This document shows positions 1 to 8,089 of a DNA stretch of 64,000 nucleotides, in pieces. Made by a program: the position numbers and the translations under genes. The notes beneath the pieces were generated by a model that did not search any database, had not been told where the DNA came from, and saw only the letters and a list, made by a program, of their open reading frames with translations. Positions within the stretch are counted from its first letter, which is position 1. Every line of letters begins with the position of its first letter. Origin of the DNA: Auritidibacter ignavus (lineage in GTDB: Bacteria; Actinomycetota; Actinomycetes; Actinomycetales; Micrococcaceae); NCBI RefSeq assembly GCF_003703835.1, contig NZ_RDQR01000001.1, positions 62,001 through 126,000 of the forward strand. The letters are read 5' to 3'.

Positions 1-886
1 GGTCAAGCTCAACCGCTTGGACCAGGACTTGCCTGGCAATGTGGCGGCCAAGGTGGAGTTCTACAACCCAGCTAATTCAGTCAAGGACCGTATTGGTGTC
101 GCGATCATCAACGCTGCCGAGAAGTCCGGCGAGCTTCGCCCGGGTGGCATCGTTGTGGAAGGTACGTCCGGGAACACCGGTATCGCTCTGGCGATGGTTG
201 GGGCAGCTCGTGGCTACCGTGTCATTCTCACCATGCCCGAAACCATGTCGGCTGAGCGTCGGGTGATGTTGCGCGCCTATGGTGCAGAAATCGTACTCAC
301 CCCCGGTGCCGATGGGATGCGCGGCGCCGTCGAAAAGGCCCAACAGATCGTGGCCGAGTCTGATAACGCCATCTGGGCTCGCCAGTTCGCCAACGAAGCC
401 AACGTGCAGGCACACTATGACACCACCGGGCCGGAGCTGTGGGAAGACTCCGACGGCGCTATTGATGTGCTGGTCTCCGGTATCGGTACCGGTGGCACCT
501 TGACCGGTGCTGGGCGCTATCTGCGCGAGCAGAAGCCGGAGCTGAAGATCGTGGCCGTCGAGCCAGCAGATTCGCCGATCCTTTCCGGCGGCAAGCCCGG
601 CCCGCACAAGATCCAGGGTATCGGGGCGAACTTCGTCCCCGAGGTGCTCGACACCGAACTGTACAACGAGGTCTACGCCGCCACGTTGGAGGAATCCGTC
701 AAGGCTGCCCGCGACCTCGGTACCCAGGAAGGCATTCTGGGCGGTATTTCCGCTGGTGCCATCATCTCGGCTGCGCTGGCTGAGGCCGCCAAGTCCGACA
801 ACGAGGGCAAGCTGATCGTGGCGATCATCCCCGACTTCGGTGAGCGCTACATTTCCACCGTGCTGTACGAAGACATTCGCGGCTAA
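1..886 (+). CDS. cysK: Cysteine synthase A (O-acetylserine sulfhydrylase), 5'-truncated by window edge
   Basis: PLP enzyme that makes L-cysteine from O-acetylserine and sulfide in the cytoplasm. The reading frame is open from base 2, so the start lies outside the window; 294 residues are visible and roughly 15-20 N-terminal residues are missing against the family length of about 310. The PLP-binding lysine is in NPANSVKDR (visible residue 28). The substrate loop EGTSGNTG, the phosphate-binding GTGGT loop and the C-terminal GGISAGA motif are all present. It is followed by a terminator and then by cysE, which supplies its substrate, so the two steps of cysteine synthesis sit side by side. The TTG at 17 is an internal leucine codon, not the start. 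Confidence 0.95.
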   Translation, partial: VKLNRLDQDLPGNVAAKVEFYNPANSVKDRIGVAIINAAEKSGELRPGGIVVEGTSGNTGIALAMVGAARGYRVILTMPETMSAERRVMLRAYGAEIVLTPGADGMRGAVEKAQQIVAESDNAIWARQFANEANVQAHYDTTGPELWEDSDGAIDVLVSGIGTGGTLTGAGRYLREQKPELKIVAVEPADSPILSGGKPGPHKIQGIGANFVPEVLDTELYNEVYAATLEESVKAARDLGTQEGILGGISAGAIISAALAEAAKSDNEGKLIVAIIPDFGERYISTVLYEDIRG

Positions 887-936
887 CTGGCTGGGGTAGG
901 CCAGTACGCGCTCAGCAAGCCCGGAAGAGCGCTGCA

Positions 937-978
937 GGCCCCCGCCCAGGTCACCTAGGACCGGCGGGGGTCTTTTTT
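937..978 (+). terminator. Rho-independent terminator after cysK
   Basis: An 8-bp G+C stem (939-946 with 963-970), extended by two weaker pairs, is followed directly by a T-rich run at 971-978. It lies 50 bases after the cysK stop and separates cysK from cysE. Confidence 0.85.
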
Positions 979-1092
979 GTCTCGTAACGTTTCAGAGTGG
1001 AATATGACACTAAACTCACGTGTTGTTGATAGATGCCTGACCCCGTTCGCGGTCAGCAGATGATGGAAACTCGCACCGAAAGGCTGAGCTCA

Positions 1093-1692
1093 GTGGGCTT
1101 TCTCTCACGTATTACCCGTCGCGTTGTCGAAGATATCCAGGCGGTCAAGGACCATGACCCCGCGGCTCGGGGCTCCGTTGAAGTCGCGTTGGCCTATTCG
1201 GGGCTCCATGCCATATGGATGCACCGTCTTGCCCATAAAGCCTGGCAACACGAGCACCTCAAACTTCCTGCTCGCCTGCTGTCCCAAATCAACCGGGCGC
1301 TGACCGGTATCGAGATTCACCCGGGGGCCACGATTGGTCGGCGGTTTTTTATCGACCACGGCATGGGCGTGGTGATTGGCGAAACCACGGAGATCGGTGA
1401 CGATGTGATGCTGTATCACGGTGTGACGCTTGGTGGACAGTCCTTGGAGAAGGTCAAGCGCCACCCCACGTTGCATGACGGTGTCGTCGTCGGTGCTGGC
1501 GCTAAGATCCTCGGCCCGGTGGAGATTGGGGCGGGCACTGCGGTGGGTGCTAACGCGGTGGTCGTCAAAGATACTCCCGATAATGCCATTGCCACCGGTG
1601 TACCGGCCACCGCGCGTATTCGGAAATCACCGCAGGAAAATAAGCCGGCCGTCGACCCGGCAGAGTACGTCGACCCGGCCCTGTGGATCTAA
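1093..1692 (+). CDS. cysE: Serine O-acetyltransferase
   Basis: Acetylates L-serine with acetyl-CoA to give O-acetylserine, the substrate of the CysK encoded just upstream. The protein has the left-handed beta-helix hexapeptide repeats of the family ([28 protein letters not shown]) and the catalytic-region histidines in IDHGMG and [10 protein letters not shown] favour the GTG at 1093: GAAAGG at 1078-1083 lies 9 bases before it, and the product then begins VGFLSRI, where short CysE proteins usually begin. In-frame ATGs at 1033, 1060 and 1063 lack a ribosome-binding site but would add 20, 11 or 10 residues. It lacks the long N-terminal domain of the E. coli enzyme. The C-terminal tail is short and may contact CysK. 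Confidence 0.9.
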   Translation: MGFLSRITRRVVEDIQAVKDHDPAARGSVEVALAYSGLHAIWMHRLAHKAWQHEHLKLPARLLSQINRALTGIEIHPGATIGRRFFIDHGMGVVIGETTEIGDDVMLYHGVTLGGQSLEKVKRHPTLHDGVVVGAGAKILGPVEIGAGTAVGANAVVVKDTPDNAIATGVPATARIRKSPQENKPAVDPAEYVDPALWI

Positions 1693-1702
1693 GGACCTTG
1701 CC

Positions 1703-2926
1703 CTAGGCTCGGGCCCCAGCCGTCTGCGTGTCCGGGATCCACCGGGCTAACCACATCGTGAGCACTCCGGCAGCGGGAACCACCAGCAGCGCCCAGCGTA
1801 GCTCGCTGACCTCGGCGAGTGCACCGACCACCGGTGGGGTGATGAGAAAGCCAATCCGCATCAGCCAGGACACGAGGGTGACGCCGGTTCCTTCGGGTAA
1901 GCCCGGGATACGGTGGGCTTGATCGTAGGCGCCGGGGACCAGAGCCGCGGAGCCGTATCCGGCGATGCCGACTCCCAGGATGGTGCCCCAGACCGATGGG
2001 AACAGCAACGCGACACCGAGCCCGAGCCCGATCAATGCACCACCCAGGCTGAGGATGGGGCGTAGCCCGAAGCGGTTAATCAGCGGGTCGGCGACCAACC
2101 GGCCCATCAGTTGGCCGGTGATCAGCGTGGTGAACCCCATAGTTGCCACGATGGGGCTGGTGCCACGTTCCTCGGAGAGATACAGGGCCGCCCAGGAGTT
2201 CCCGACGTCTTCAACCATGGTCCCGGTGTTGCCGATCAAGACCAGCACCAGCAGGAATCCAAGGCTCGACCAGCGGATCGGCAGGCGGCAACGTTTCCCC
2301 GGTGTCGGGTGACTCTCGATGGATACCTGCCCGGGTGCAGTGCCGGTGTGTTGGCGTGGGAGCATCCACCACCAGGCCCCAACAGCCGCCAGCGTGAACA
2401 TCGCCCCGGAGAGGCTCAGGTGTACCGGTAGCGGGAGGGTGAGCCCCACTGCCCCGGCTGCCATGACCCCACCCAGCACCCCACCCAGCGACCAGACCGC
2501 GTGCAAGGAATTGATGATGGACCGGTGGTATCCGGCTTGGACACGCAAGGCGTGCTCATTTTGGGAAACATCGGCCACCGCATCAGCGCCACCGGCAATC
2601 AGCAGACACAGCATGAGCACCCAGAGGCTGGGGGCCAAGCTCGCTCCGAGCAGACCAACAGCCACCAGTGCGGTAAAGACCGCGGCAATCAGCCCGGACC
2701 CGAAAGCCCGCACGAGCCGGGCGGCCAGGAGTCCGAACAGGATCGCTCCGGCGGGAAACGCGGCGACGGCAATACCGAAGACCCCGTCGCTGAGTCCTAG
2801 CGAGTCTTTGATCTCCGGGTAGCGTGGCAACAGGTTGGCGAACAGGGCCCCGTTGGTCAGAAACAACACGGCGGTGGCGGCCCGTGCGCGCCGGTAAGGT
2901 GCAGGCGGTGTGTGGCTACTGCTCAA
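1703..2926 (-). CDS. MFS transporter, 12-TM type
   Basis: Major facilitator superfamily membrane protein of about 407 residues with roughly twelve hydrophobic helices. The first begins around ATAVLFLTNGALFANLLPRY, and the loop after TM2 carries the basic LAARLVRAFGS stretch typical of MFS. The substrate cannot be read from the sequence; sugar or drug efflux are both possible. The start is uncertain. An ATG at 3001 would overlap gnd by 86 bases and adds a residue stretch that looks like a shadow of gnd, so I favour the TTG at 2926, which overlaps the gnd stop by 11 bases and suggests translational coupling. It ends 10 bases from the cysE stop, so the two genes converge. Confidence 0.8.
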   Translation of the reverse strand: MSSSHTPPAPYRRARAATAVLFLTNGALFANLLPRYPEIKDSLGLSDGVFGIAVAAFPAGAILFGLLAARLVRAFGSGLIAAVFTALVAVGLLGASLAPSLWVLMLCLLIAGGADAVADVSQNEHALRVQAGYHRSIINSLHAVWSLGGVLGGVMAAGAVGLTLPLPVHLSLSGAMFTLAAVGAWWWMLPRQHTGTAPGQVSIESHPTPGKRCRLPIRWSSLGFLLVLVLIGNTGTMVEDVGNSWAALYLSEERGTSPIVATMGFTTLITGQLMGRLVADPLINRFGLRPILSLGGALIGLGLGVALLFPSVWGTILGVGIAGYGSAALVPGAYDQAHRIPGLPEGTGVTLVSWLMRIGFLITPPVVGALAEVSELRWALLVVPAAGVLTMWLARWIPDTQTAGARA

Positions 2927-4430
2927 TCTCGCAACGGTCCTGGGACCACAGGGTATGGAAGGACCCGTGGCGGTCGACGCGCTGATAGGTGTGGGCGCCA
3001 AAGTAGTCGCGCAAGCCCTGAGTCAGTGCCGCTGGCAGTCGCTCGGCGCGCATCTGGTCGTACCAGGCCAGGGCCGAGGAGAACACCGGGACCGGCACAC
3101 CCGCCGCCACACCGGTGGCGACCACACGACGCCAGGCCGGAAGAGTTGCGGTGATCGCTTCGGTGAACTTCGGGGCGAACAACAGGTTTGCCGGGTAGTC
3201 CCCGGCTCCGGAATTCTGCGGATCGGGGTGCCGGGTCACATCGCGTCCGCCATAGGCTTGCATGATCTCGTCGAGCAACCGGGCGCGAATGATGCAACCA
3301 TTCCGCCACAGCGAGGCGATGGTGCCAATATCCAATGGCCAGTCGTAGGTGGCTGCCGCGGTGGTGAGCATGTCGATGCCTTGGGCATAAGACACCAGCT
3401 TGGAGGCATATAGTGCCTGGGCCACATCGTCGATGAAAGCCTCCCGGTCGTCAATGGTCACCGGTTCAGCCCCGGCCGAGAGAAGCTGCTGGGCTTGGGC
3501 TCGTACCTGACGCTGTGACGAGACGGTACGGGCGAAGACGGACTCAGCGATCGCGGCGACTCCGGAGCCAATGTCCAGCCCAGAGATCGCGGTCCAGCGA
3601 CCGGTGCCTTTTTGTCCCGCACTGTCAACGATGACATCCACCAGGGGCTTGCCAGTGGTGGCATCGATGTGGCCCAGAACCTGGGCGGTGATATCGATCA
3701 GGTAGGACTCCAGTTGGGTGGTGTTCCACGTGGCGAAAATCTCGGCCTGTTCTGCCGGTGAGATGCCGGCGACCTGGCGCATCAAATCATAGGCCTCACC
3801 GATGACCTGCATATCGGCGTATTCGATCCCGTTGTGCACCATCTTCACGTAGTGGCCGGCCCCATTGGGGCCGATCCAGGCACAGCACGGGTCGCCCTGG
3901 AAGTCAGCGGCAATGTCTTCGAGCATCGGGCCCAGGCTCTGGTAGGAGGCCGGGGGGCCACCGGGCATGATGGCCGGGCCGTTCAGTGCGCCGTCTTCCC
4001 CACCGGAAACGCCGACTCCCACGAAGTGCAGGCCCCGCTCAGCCAGGGCCTGTTCGCGACGGATGGTGTCCGGGTAGTGGGAGTTGCCACCGTCGATCAC
4101 CACATCCCCGGGCTCCAGGAGTTCAGCTAGCTCTGCGATCACGGCATCCACCGCACCGGCAGCGACCATGACCAGCACCCGACGGGGGCGCTTCAGCTCA
4201 GCGACCAGCTCGGCCAGGGTTTCGGTCCCCACAAATTCGCCCTCGTCACCGTGCTCGGCGAGCAACGACTCGGTGCGTTCGGCGGATCGGTTGTGGACAG
4301 CGACCACATAGCCGTGGCGAGCGAAGTTGCGGGCAAGGTTGGCACCCATCACTGCCAGACCGGTGACCGCAATATCGGCGCGTGGCTCTGGGGAGGACTC
4401 GGTGGCTGTCTCGGTGGGTTCCGCACTCAT
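2916..4430 (-). CDS. gnd: 6-phosphogluconate dehydrogenase, decarboxylating
   Basis: Oxidises 6-phosphogluconate to ribulose 5-phosphate plus CO2 in the pentose phosphate pathway, yielding NADPH. The 504-residue length suits the long homodimeric form. The nucleotide-binding motif GLAVMGANLARN lies at residues 24-35. Substrate and catalytic motifs follow in order: GGNSHY, VGVSGGEDGALNGP, KMVHNGIEYADMQ and GTGRWTA, then the C-terminal DYFGAHTYQR tail. The ATG at 4430 is preceded by AGGAAAGGAT. An acidic N-terminal extension of about 18 residues precedes the Rossmann fold. It is followed with overlap by an MFS gene. Confidence 0.96.
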   Translation of the reverse strand: MSAEPTETATESSPEPRADIAVTGLAVMGANLARNFARHGYVVAVHNRSAERTESLLAEHGDEGEFVGTETLAELVAELKRPRRVLVMVAAGAVDAVIAELAELLEPGDVVIDGGNSHYPDTIRREQALAERGLHFVGVGVSGGEDGALNGPAIMPGGPPASYQSLGPMLEDIAADFQGDPCCAWIGPNGAGHYVKMVHNGIEYADMQVIGEAYDLMRQVAGISPAEQAEIFATWNTTQLESYLIDITAQVLGHIDATTGKPLVDVIVDSAGQKGTGRWTAISGLDIGSGVAAIAESVFARTVSSQRQVRAQAQQLLSAGAEPVTIDDREAFIDDVAQALYASKLVSYAQGIDMLTTAAATYDWPLDIGTIASLWRNGCIIRARLLDEIMQAYGGRDVTRHPDPQNSGAGDYPANLLFAPKFTEAITATLPAWRRVVATGVAAGVPVPVFSSALAWYDQMRAERLPAALTQGLRDYFGAHTYQRVDRHGSFHTLWSQDRCEIEQ

Positions 4431-4554
4431 CGAAAGGATCCTTTCCTGGCAGGCGAAAGCGTCGGTCGGGGCGGGGACCGTCCCCGTTTAGTCTAGCGCC
4501 CGGGTGGTGTCCCGTCCTGGAAGCGGGAGCCGCAGCGAGGATTCTGGTCGACGA

Positions 4555-5472
4555 TTAGTCTCCCACGGCATCCCGGCCACGCTGAACGATCAGCGGATCG
4601 GGTTCACCGACGACATCGTAGTCTTTGTCGTCGTAGTCAAACTGGGAAAGGTAGTAGCGCATTGCGTTCAGACGGGCGCGTTTTTTGTCATTGGATTTGA
4701 CGGTAATCCACGGGGCGTGGTCGGTGTCGGTGTGCATGAACATCTTTTCTTTGGCTTCGGTGTAGTCTTCCCACCGGTCCAAAGCTTCCAAGTCCATCGG
4801 CGACAGCTTCCAGCGACGCACCGGGTCCAGCTGACGGATCGCAAACCGCGTGCGCTGTTCGGTCTGCGTGACCGAGAACCAAAACTTGGTCAGGTGGATG
4901 CCGTCTTCCACCAGCATTTTCTCGAACAGTGGCACCTGGTTCATGAAGGTCTTGTATTGCTCGTCGGTGGAGAAGCCCATCACGCGCTCCACACCGGCGC
5001 GGTTGTACCAGGAGCGGTCAAATAACACCATCTCCCCGGCGGTGGGAAAGTGGTTGATGTAGCGCTGGAAGTACCACTGGCCCGATTCAACTTCGGTGGG
5101 CTTATTCAGCGCCACCACTCGAGCAGCACGAGGGTTGAGGTGCTCAGTGAAGCGCTTGATCGTGCCACCCTTACCCGCAGCGTCGCGACCTTCAAAAACG
5201 ATAATGTGGCGTTGCCCGGTGTCCTGGGTCCAGTACTGCAGTTTCAGCAATTCGATCTGGAGCCGGTACTTCTCGAGCTCGTATTCTTCACGAGTCAGGC
5301 GTTCCTCATACGGGTAGTTTTCGCGCCAGGTGTCGACGGCCTTACCCAAAGGATCAATCAGATCGGGGTCGGGGGTGTGACCGTCCGAGACCGTGTACCC
5401 GCCCTCGCGCATGGCGTCAATAAATTCACGTAGATTCTGGCGCGGGGAATCCGGTTCCAACATTTCCAGCAT
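4555..5472 (-). CDS. ppk2: Polyphosphate kinase 2
   Basis: PPK2-family enzyme that transfers phosphate between polyphosphate and nucleotides. The Walker A motif GRDAAGKG lies at residues 95-102 and the Walker B-like LFDRSWYNR at about 150-158. The lid and helical regions follow, with WKLSPMDLEA and RWEDYTEAKE. The 305-residue length suits a single-domain class I PPK2. The ATG at 5472 is preceded by GAGGAGA; a second ATG lies three codons inside. It lies between gnd and the MarR-like regulator on the same strand, with about 95-125 bases on each side, so it may be its own transcription unit. Confidence 0.93.
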   Translation of the reverse strand: MLEMLEPDSPRQNLREFIDAMREGGYTVSDGHTPDPDLIDPLGKAVDTWRENYPYEERLTREEYELEKYRLQIELLKLQYWTQDTGQRHIIVFEGRDAAGKGGTIKRFTEHLNPRAARVVALNKPTEVESGQWYFQRYINHFPTAGEMVLFDRSWYNRAGVERVMGFSTDEQYKTFMNQVPLFEKMLVEDGIHLTKFWFSVTQTEQRTRFAIRQLDPVRRWKLSPMDLEALDRWEDYTEAKEKMFMHTDTDHAPWITVKSNDKKRARLNAMRYYLSQFDYDDKDYDVVGEPDPLIVQRGRDAVGD

Positions 5473-5542
5473 GGTCGTTGTCTCCTCTGGTACGGGTCAA
5501 GATTGCTGTGGTGCACTCGGCGTCGAACCCACCACCACCGTC

Positions 5543-5572
5543 AATATAACCGCTCGGTCAAGCTCCGACTAA
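5543..5572 (-). promoter_or_regulatory. Candidate ppk2 promoter
   Basis: On the minus strand TTAGTC (5567-5572) and TATATT (5543-5548) are separated by 18 bases, about 70 bases before the ppk2 start. This is a sequence match only. The -35 element overlaps the end of the MarR gene. Confidence 0.35.
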
Positions 5573-6465
5573 CGGTCACGTGAATCCGCGGTGAACAGTT
5601 CTCGGTTTTCGGTTTCCACCACACGCCACTGCAAATCGCGGAGCCGTTCTCGGTCGCGCTTGCTCAACGCACGGGTCATCCGCCGGCCGGTCTTGGTGAT
5701 CCGGTCACATAGCTGCGTGGCGAATTCGTTACCTTGCTCAGTGATCACCGCAGCACGCTCTCGGTGATCGTGCTCAGCCACTTGACGCACCACGTGCTTA
5801 TTTTTCACCAGCCGGGTGACAATTGCCGAGGTGGTGGATCGGTCCAACCCCACGTGGCGTGCCAACTCAGTTTGGGAAATGCCCGGATGCAAACCGGCCG
5901 TCACCAGCACGCACATTTCCTCGGGTTTGTAGTGGTTCCACTCCACGCTACGAGACCACAGGGTTGCGTGGCGGTCTAAGACCCGTCGCACCATATCTCC
6001 GGGGTAGGACCAGGACAGGTCATCCTCGGTCAGTCGTCCAATGATGCGCCACTGGTCGATCACCCACGTGGCGTCTTCGGGATTCAACGGATCCAACAGC
6101 CGGTGTTGGACCACCTGGACCGAGGTCTTCAGTTGTTCCGTGGCAATCTTGGCTGGGCCGGTCAACGAGATCGTCCGTCGTCGCCCATCGTGGGGATCGG
6201 GGTGCCGGGTGACCCAACCGGTGTCTTCCAGGCGACGAAACAGTTCCGAGGATTGGGCTCGCTCCACGCCGGTTGCCTCCAGAGCAGCGTGCTGGTCGAC
6301 GGGCTGATCGTCGAGTTCGCAGAGCCGTTGCACCGATAGCAACACGGAGAACTGCACGGGCGTGAGATCGAGGTCAATCACCTCGTTCCAGATCCTGAGA
6401 TACCGGCCATCCAATCGTCGCATCTGGTAGCCGAAGTACTTTTGTACAGCGTTGAGTTTTCCCAT
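5569..6465 (-). CDS. Regulator with two tandem MarR-type winged-helix domains
   Basis: A 298-residue DNA-binding protein, about twice the usual MarR length of 140-160. Residues about 25-125 form one MarR unit (LTPVQFSVLL, recognition region AQSSELFRRLEDTGWV, wing HPDPHDGRRRTISLT). Residues about 165-285 form a second (YKPEEMCVLV, QTELARHVGLDRSTTSAIV, wing EHDHRERAAVITEQG). MarR proteins normally act as homodimers, so this chain would form an internal pseudo-dimer. The start chosen is ATG 6465, with AGGGGG 9 bases upstream; an ATG at 6507 is in frame but lacks a site. The target is unknown. An AT-rich region with a TATAAT box lies upstream. Confidence 0.85.
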   Translation of the reverse strand: MGKLNAVQKYFGYQMRRLDGRYLRIWNEVIDLDLTPVQFSVLLSVQRLCELDDQPVDQHAALEATGVERAQSSELFRRLEDTGWVTRHPDPHDGRRRTISLTGPAKIATEQLKTSVQVVQHRLLDPLNPEDATWVIDQWRIIGRLTEDDLSWSYPGDMVRRVLDRHATLWSRSVEWNHYKPEEMCVLVTAGLHPGISQTELARHVGLDRSTTSAIVTRLVKNKHVVRQVAEHDHRERAAVITEQGNEFATQLCDRITKTGRRMTRALSKRDRERLRDLQWRVVETENRELFTADSRDR

Positions 6466-6551
6466 GGCCACCGGCCCCCTTGAGCACGCTCCCTGAGTAC
6501 GCGGCATCTCACGTCTCGGTCTGACAACTTCCCGTTATGTCGGAACAATTC

Positions 6552-6557
6552 ATTATA
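6552..6557 (-). promoter_or_regulatory. Candidate -10 box for the tandem MarR gene
   Basis: A perfect TATAAT on the minus strand lies about 90 bases before the ATG at 6465, in an AT-rich stretch (about 6530-6590). No convincing -35 hexamer at 17 bases was found. MarR proteins often repress themselves, so this region is a place to look for an operator. Confidence 0.3.
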
Positions 6558-6596
6558 TACCCGCAAGTAATTCAGATCATGGACGACGTAGAACAC

Positions 6597-6638
6597 AAAA
6601 AAGGCGATAAAACCACCTGGACCACGTGGTTCATCGCC
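6597..6638 (-). terminator. Terminator after tRNA-Val
   Basis: On the minus strand GGCGAT (6633-6638) pairs with ATCGCC (6603-6608), with an inner ACCAC/GTGGT stem, followed by six T residues (6602-6597). It lies 66 bases after the tRNA 3' end. Confidence 0.8.
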
Positions 6639-6703
6639 CGGAGTTCTCAACCACCCTCGCACCGTGGCGATCTGGACGGTTGGCTAACACATTCAGCACA
6701 GAG

Positions 6704-6776
6704 TGGGTCCTACCGGGATCGAACCGATGACCTACTGGGTGTAAACCAGTTGCTCTACCAGCTGAGCTAAAGACCC
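6704..6776 (-). tRNA. tRNA-Val (anticodon TAC)
   Basis: A full cloverleaf can be drawn. The 7-bp acceptor stem runs from GGGTCTT at 6776-6770 to its partner ending at 6705, with discriminator A at 6704. The D arm is GCTCAGCTGGTAGAGC. The anticodon stem ACTGG/CCAGT carries loop TTTACAC, giving anticodon TAC. The T arm contains GGTTCGATCC. The 3' CCA is not encoded. A T-run hairpin follows on the same strand. Confidence 0.95.
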
Positions 6777-6796
6777 GAAGAATAACGCAGACTATC

Positions 6797-7312
6797 CTAA
6801 CCCAGCGGTGGAGTTTCGCCAAATTGCTCTTGAGCCAACCGCAGGTGCTCGGTGTGTTCCCGGGGCTGGAGCGCGCTACCGGTCACGCGGGCTCGTTCGA
6901 CACCAGCGCGATCCAGTAGCACACTGTGTCGCAATGGCTTACCGGTAGCGGGATCAAACGCCTGGAAGCTCTCGGCAATCGCGCCGTGTGGCCAGAAGTC
7001 AGATAGTAACGGTATGGGACCCGCCGACCCCGTGGCGGGATCATCCGCGCCCCAGAGCTGGTCGGCTAGCACCCGGAGCACGGCCACAGAATCCACCGCC
7101 ACCACACGCAGTCCCACCCTGGTTTCGCTCAGCTGGGTGACCAGTGTGGGAAGGGCGGTCAACTCGCGGGAGCACACCGGCGTAAACGCGCCGGGAAGAA
7201 AATACAGCCACACCCCCGCCAACGAACACTCGGTTCTCTCGGGTGCCAGGAACGGAGAGGACCACCTCTGGCCGTACTGGTCTCGTGCCGACAGGGCACC
7301 GGGCGAGCTCAC
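6797..7312 (-). CDS. One-cysteine peroxiredoxin (AhpE-like)
   Basis: Thiol peroxidase of the AhpC/TSA superfamily, 171 residues. The active-site motif PGAFTPVC is at residues 40-47, with C47 the peroxidatic cysteine and T44 and P40 in their expected places. The only other cysteine is C29, ahead of the active site, so no standard resolving cysteine is seen, consistent with the AhpE group. The GTG start at 7312 overlaps the stop of the DUF3052 gene (GTGA), which implies coupled translation. The same pairing of AhpE with a DUF3052 protein beside aceE is found in Mycobacterium tuberculosis. Confidence 0.87.
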   Translation of the reverse strand: MSSPGALSARDQYGQRWSSPFLAPERTECSLAGVWLYFLPGAFTPVCSRELTALPTLVTQLSETRVGLRVVAVDSVAVLRVLADQLWGADDPATGSAGPIPLLSDFWPHGAIAESFQAFDPATGKPLRHSVLLDRAGVERARVTGSALQPREHTEHLRLAQEQFGETPPLG

Positions 7313-7722
7313 AGCGGTGAGGCGACTTCCAGCCGAGTGGCTGACCAGCTGTCAGACACTCCCGCCTGGGAGGTGCGACGTAATGCGGTCGAGCGGCAGG
7401 CCTCTTCAATATCAGACGGCGGCACATGGAGTTCTTGTGCCGGTTTGGGCACCAACAACCAAATGGCGCCGTTTTCGGCCAGATTGGTTTGGGCATCGAC
7501 GAGAGCATCGGCGAGATCTTGAGCGTCGCCTTCATCGGATCGCCACCACAGCAAAACGGCCTCGACCGGTTCGCGGTCATCTTCGGCCAACAGTGGCTCG
7601 CCGAGTTCGTCTTCCAAACCGTTGCGAAACTGGAAGTCGATATCGTCATCCCATCCCAGTTCTTGAACAATATCGCCCACGGACAGGCCCAGGGCCTCAA
7701 CGAGGCCGGCCGATTGGTTCAC
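7309..7722 (-). CDS. DUF3052 family protein
   Basis: A 137-residue acidic protein matching the actinobacterial DUF3052 family (LGLSVGDIVQELGWDDDIDF near the N-terminus, then VEAVLLWWRSDEGD and GAIWLLVPKP). Its function is not known. It is cotranscribed with the overlapping peroxiredoxin gene and is divergent from aceE, an arrangement conserved in other Actinobacteria. The last 30 or so residues (from about residue 108) are not clearly part of the family core. Confidence 0.85.
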   Translation of the reverse strand: MNQSAGLVEALGLSVGDIVQELGWDDDIDFQFRNGLEDELGEPLLAEDDREPVEAVLLWWRSDEGDAQDLADALVDAQTNLAENGAIWLLVPKPAQELHVPPSDIEEACRSTALRRTSQAGVSDSWSATRLEVASPL

Positions 7723-8089
7723 GACACGCTCCTTGTGATGTGTGAGGGTAACAGCCGGAACCGAATCGGCCCGGTTCCGGCGTTAGTCAGTATCTCTAGC
7801 ATATCGACGCCGGTGACGTTAGCAACAATGCCACGCTCGGTCGCTACGGTTGGGCCCAACGTTACTGCCTCGACATGCTGTCGTTACCCGTTCGTACACC
7901 GTTTTGACCGGCTCGATGGCGACCGTGAGACAGGTAACGATCGCGTCCTGAGCGTGTCTGAACTCCGCTGCACGCGGTATTCTCGAAAGTATCAGCACCA
8001 GCTCGCACACCCACCGGTCTGCGATCTGGTCACCGTGATGACGCAACCCAATGTGGTGGCGATACCACCGATGAAGAGAGGTTCACGAC
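7723..8089. promoter_or_regulatory. Divergent intergenic region between DUF3052 and aceE
   Basis: 367 bases with no gene. It holds a perfect 10-bp hairpin (7754-7763 with 7772-7781) 31 bases before the DUF3052 start, a 12-bp palindrome GTTGGGCCCAAC (7849-7860), and a spaced 8-bp inverted repeat TCGTTACC (7881-7888) / GGTAACGA (7933-7940). The aceE ribosome-binding site AGAGAGG is at 8075-8081. I could not place a convincing -35/-10 pair. Confidence 0.5.

Noticed and set aside
6704-6776. tRNA-Val considered as an integration site for an island
   Set aside because: No integrase beside it and no partial copy of its 3' end was seen nearby.
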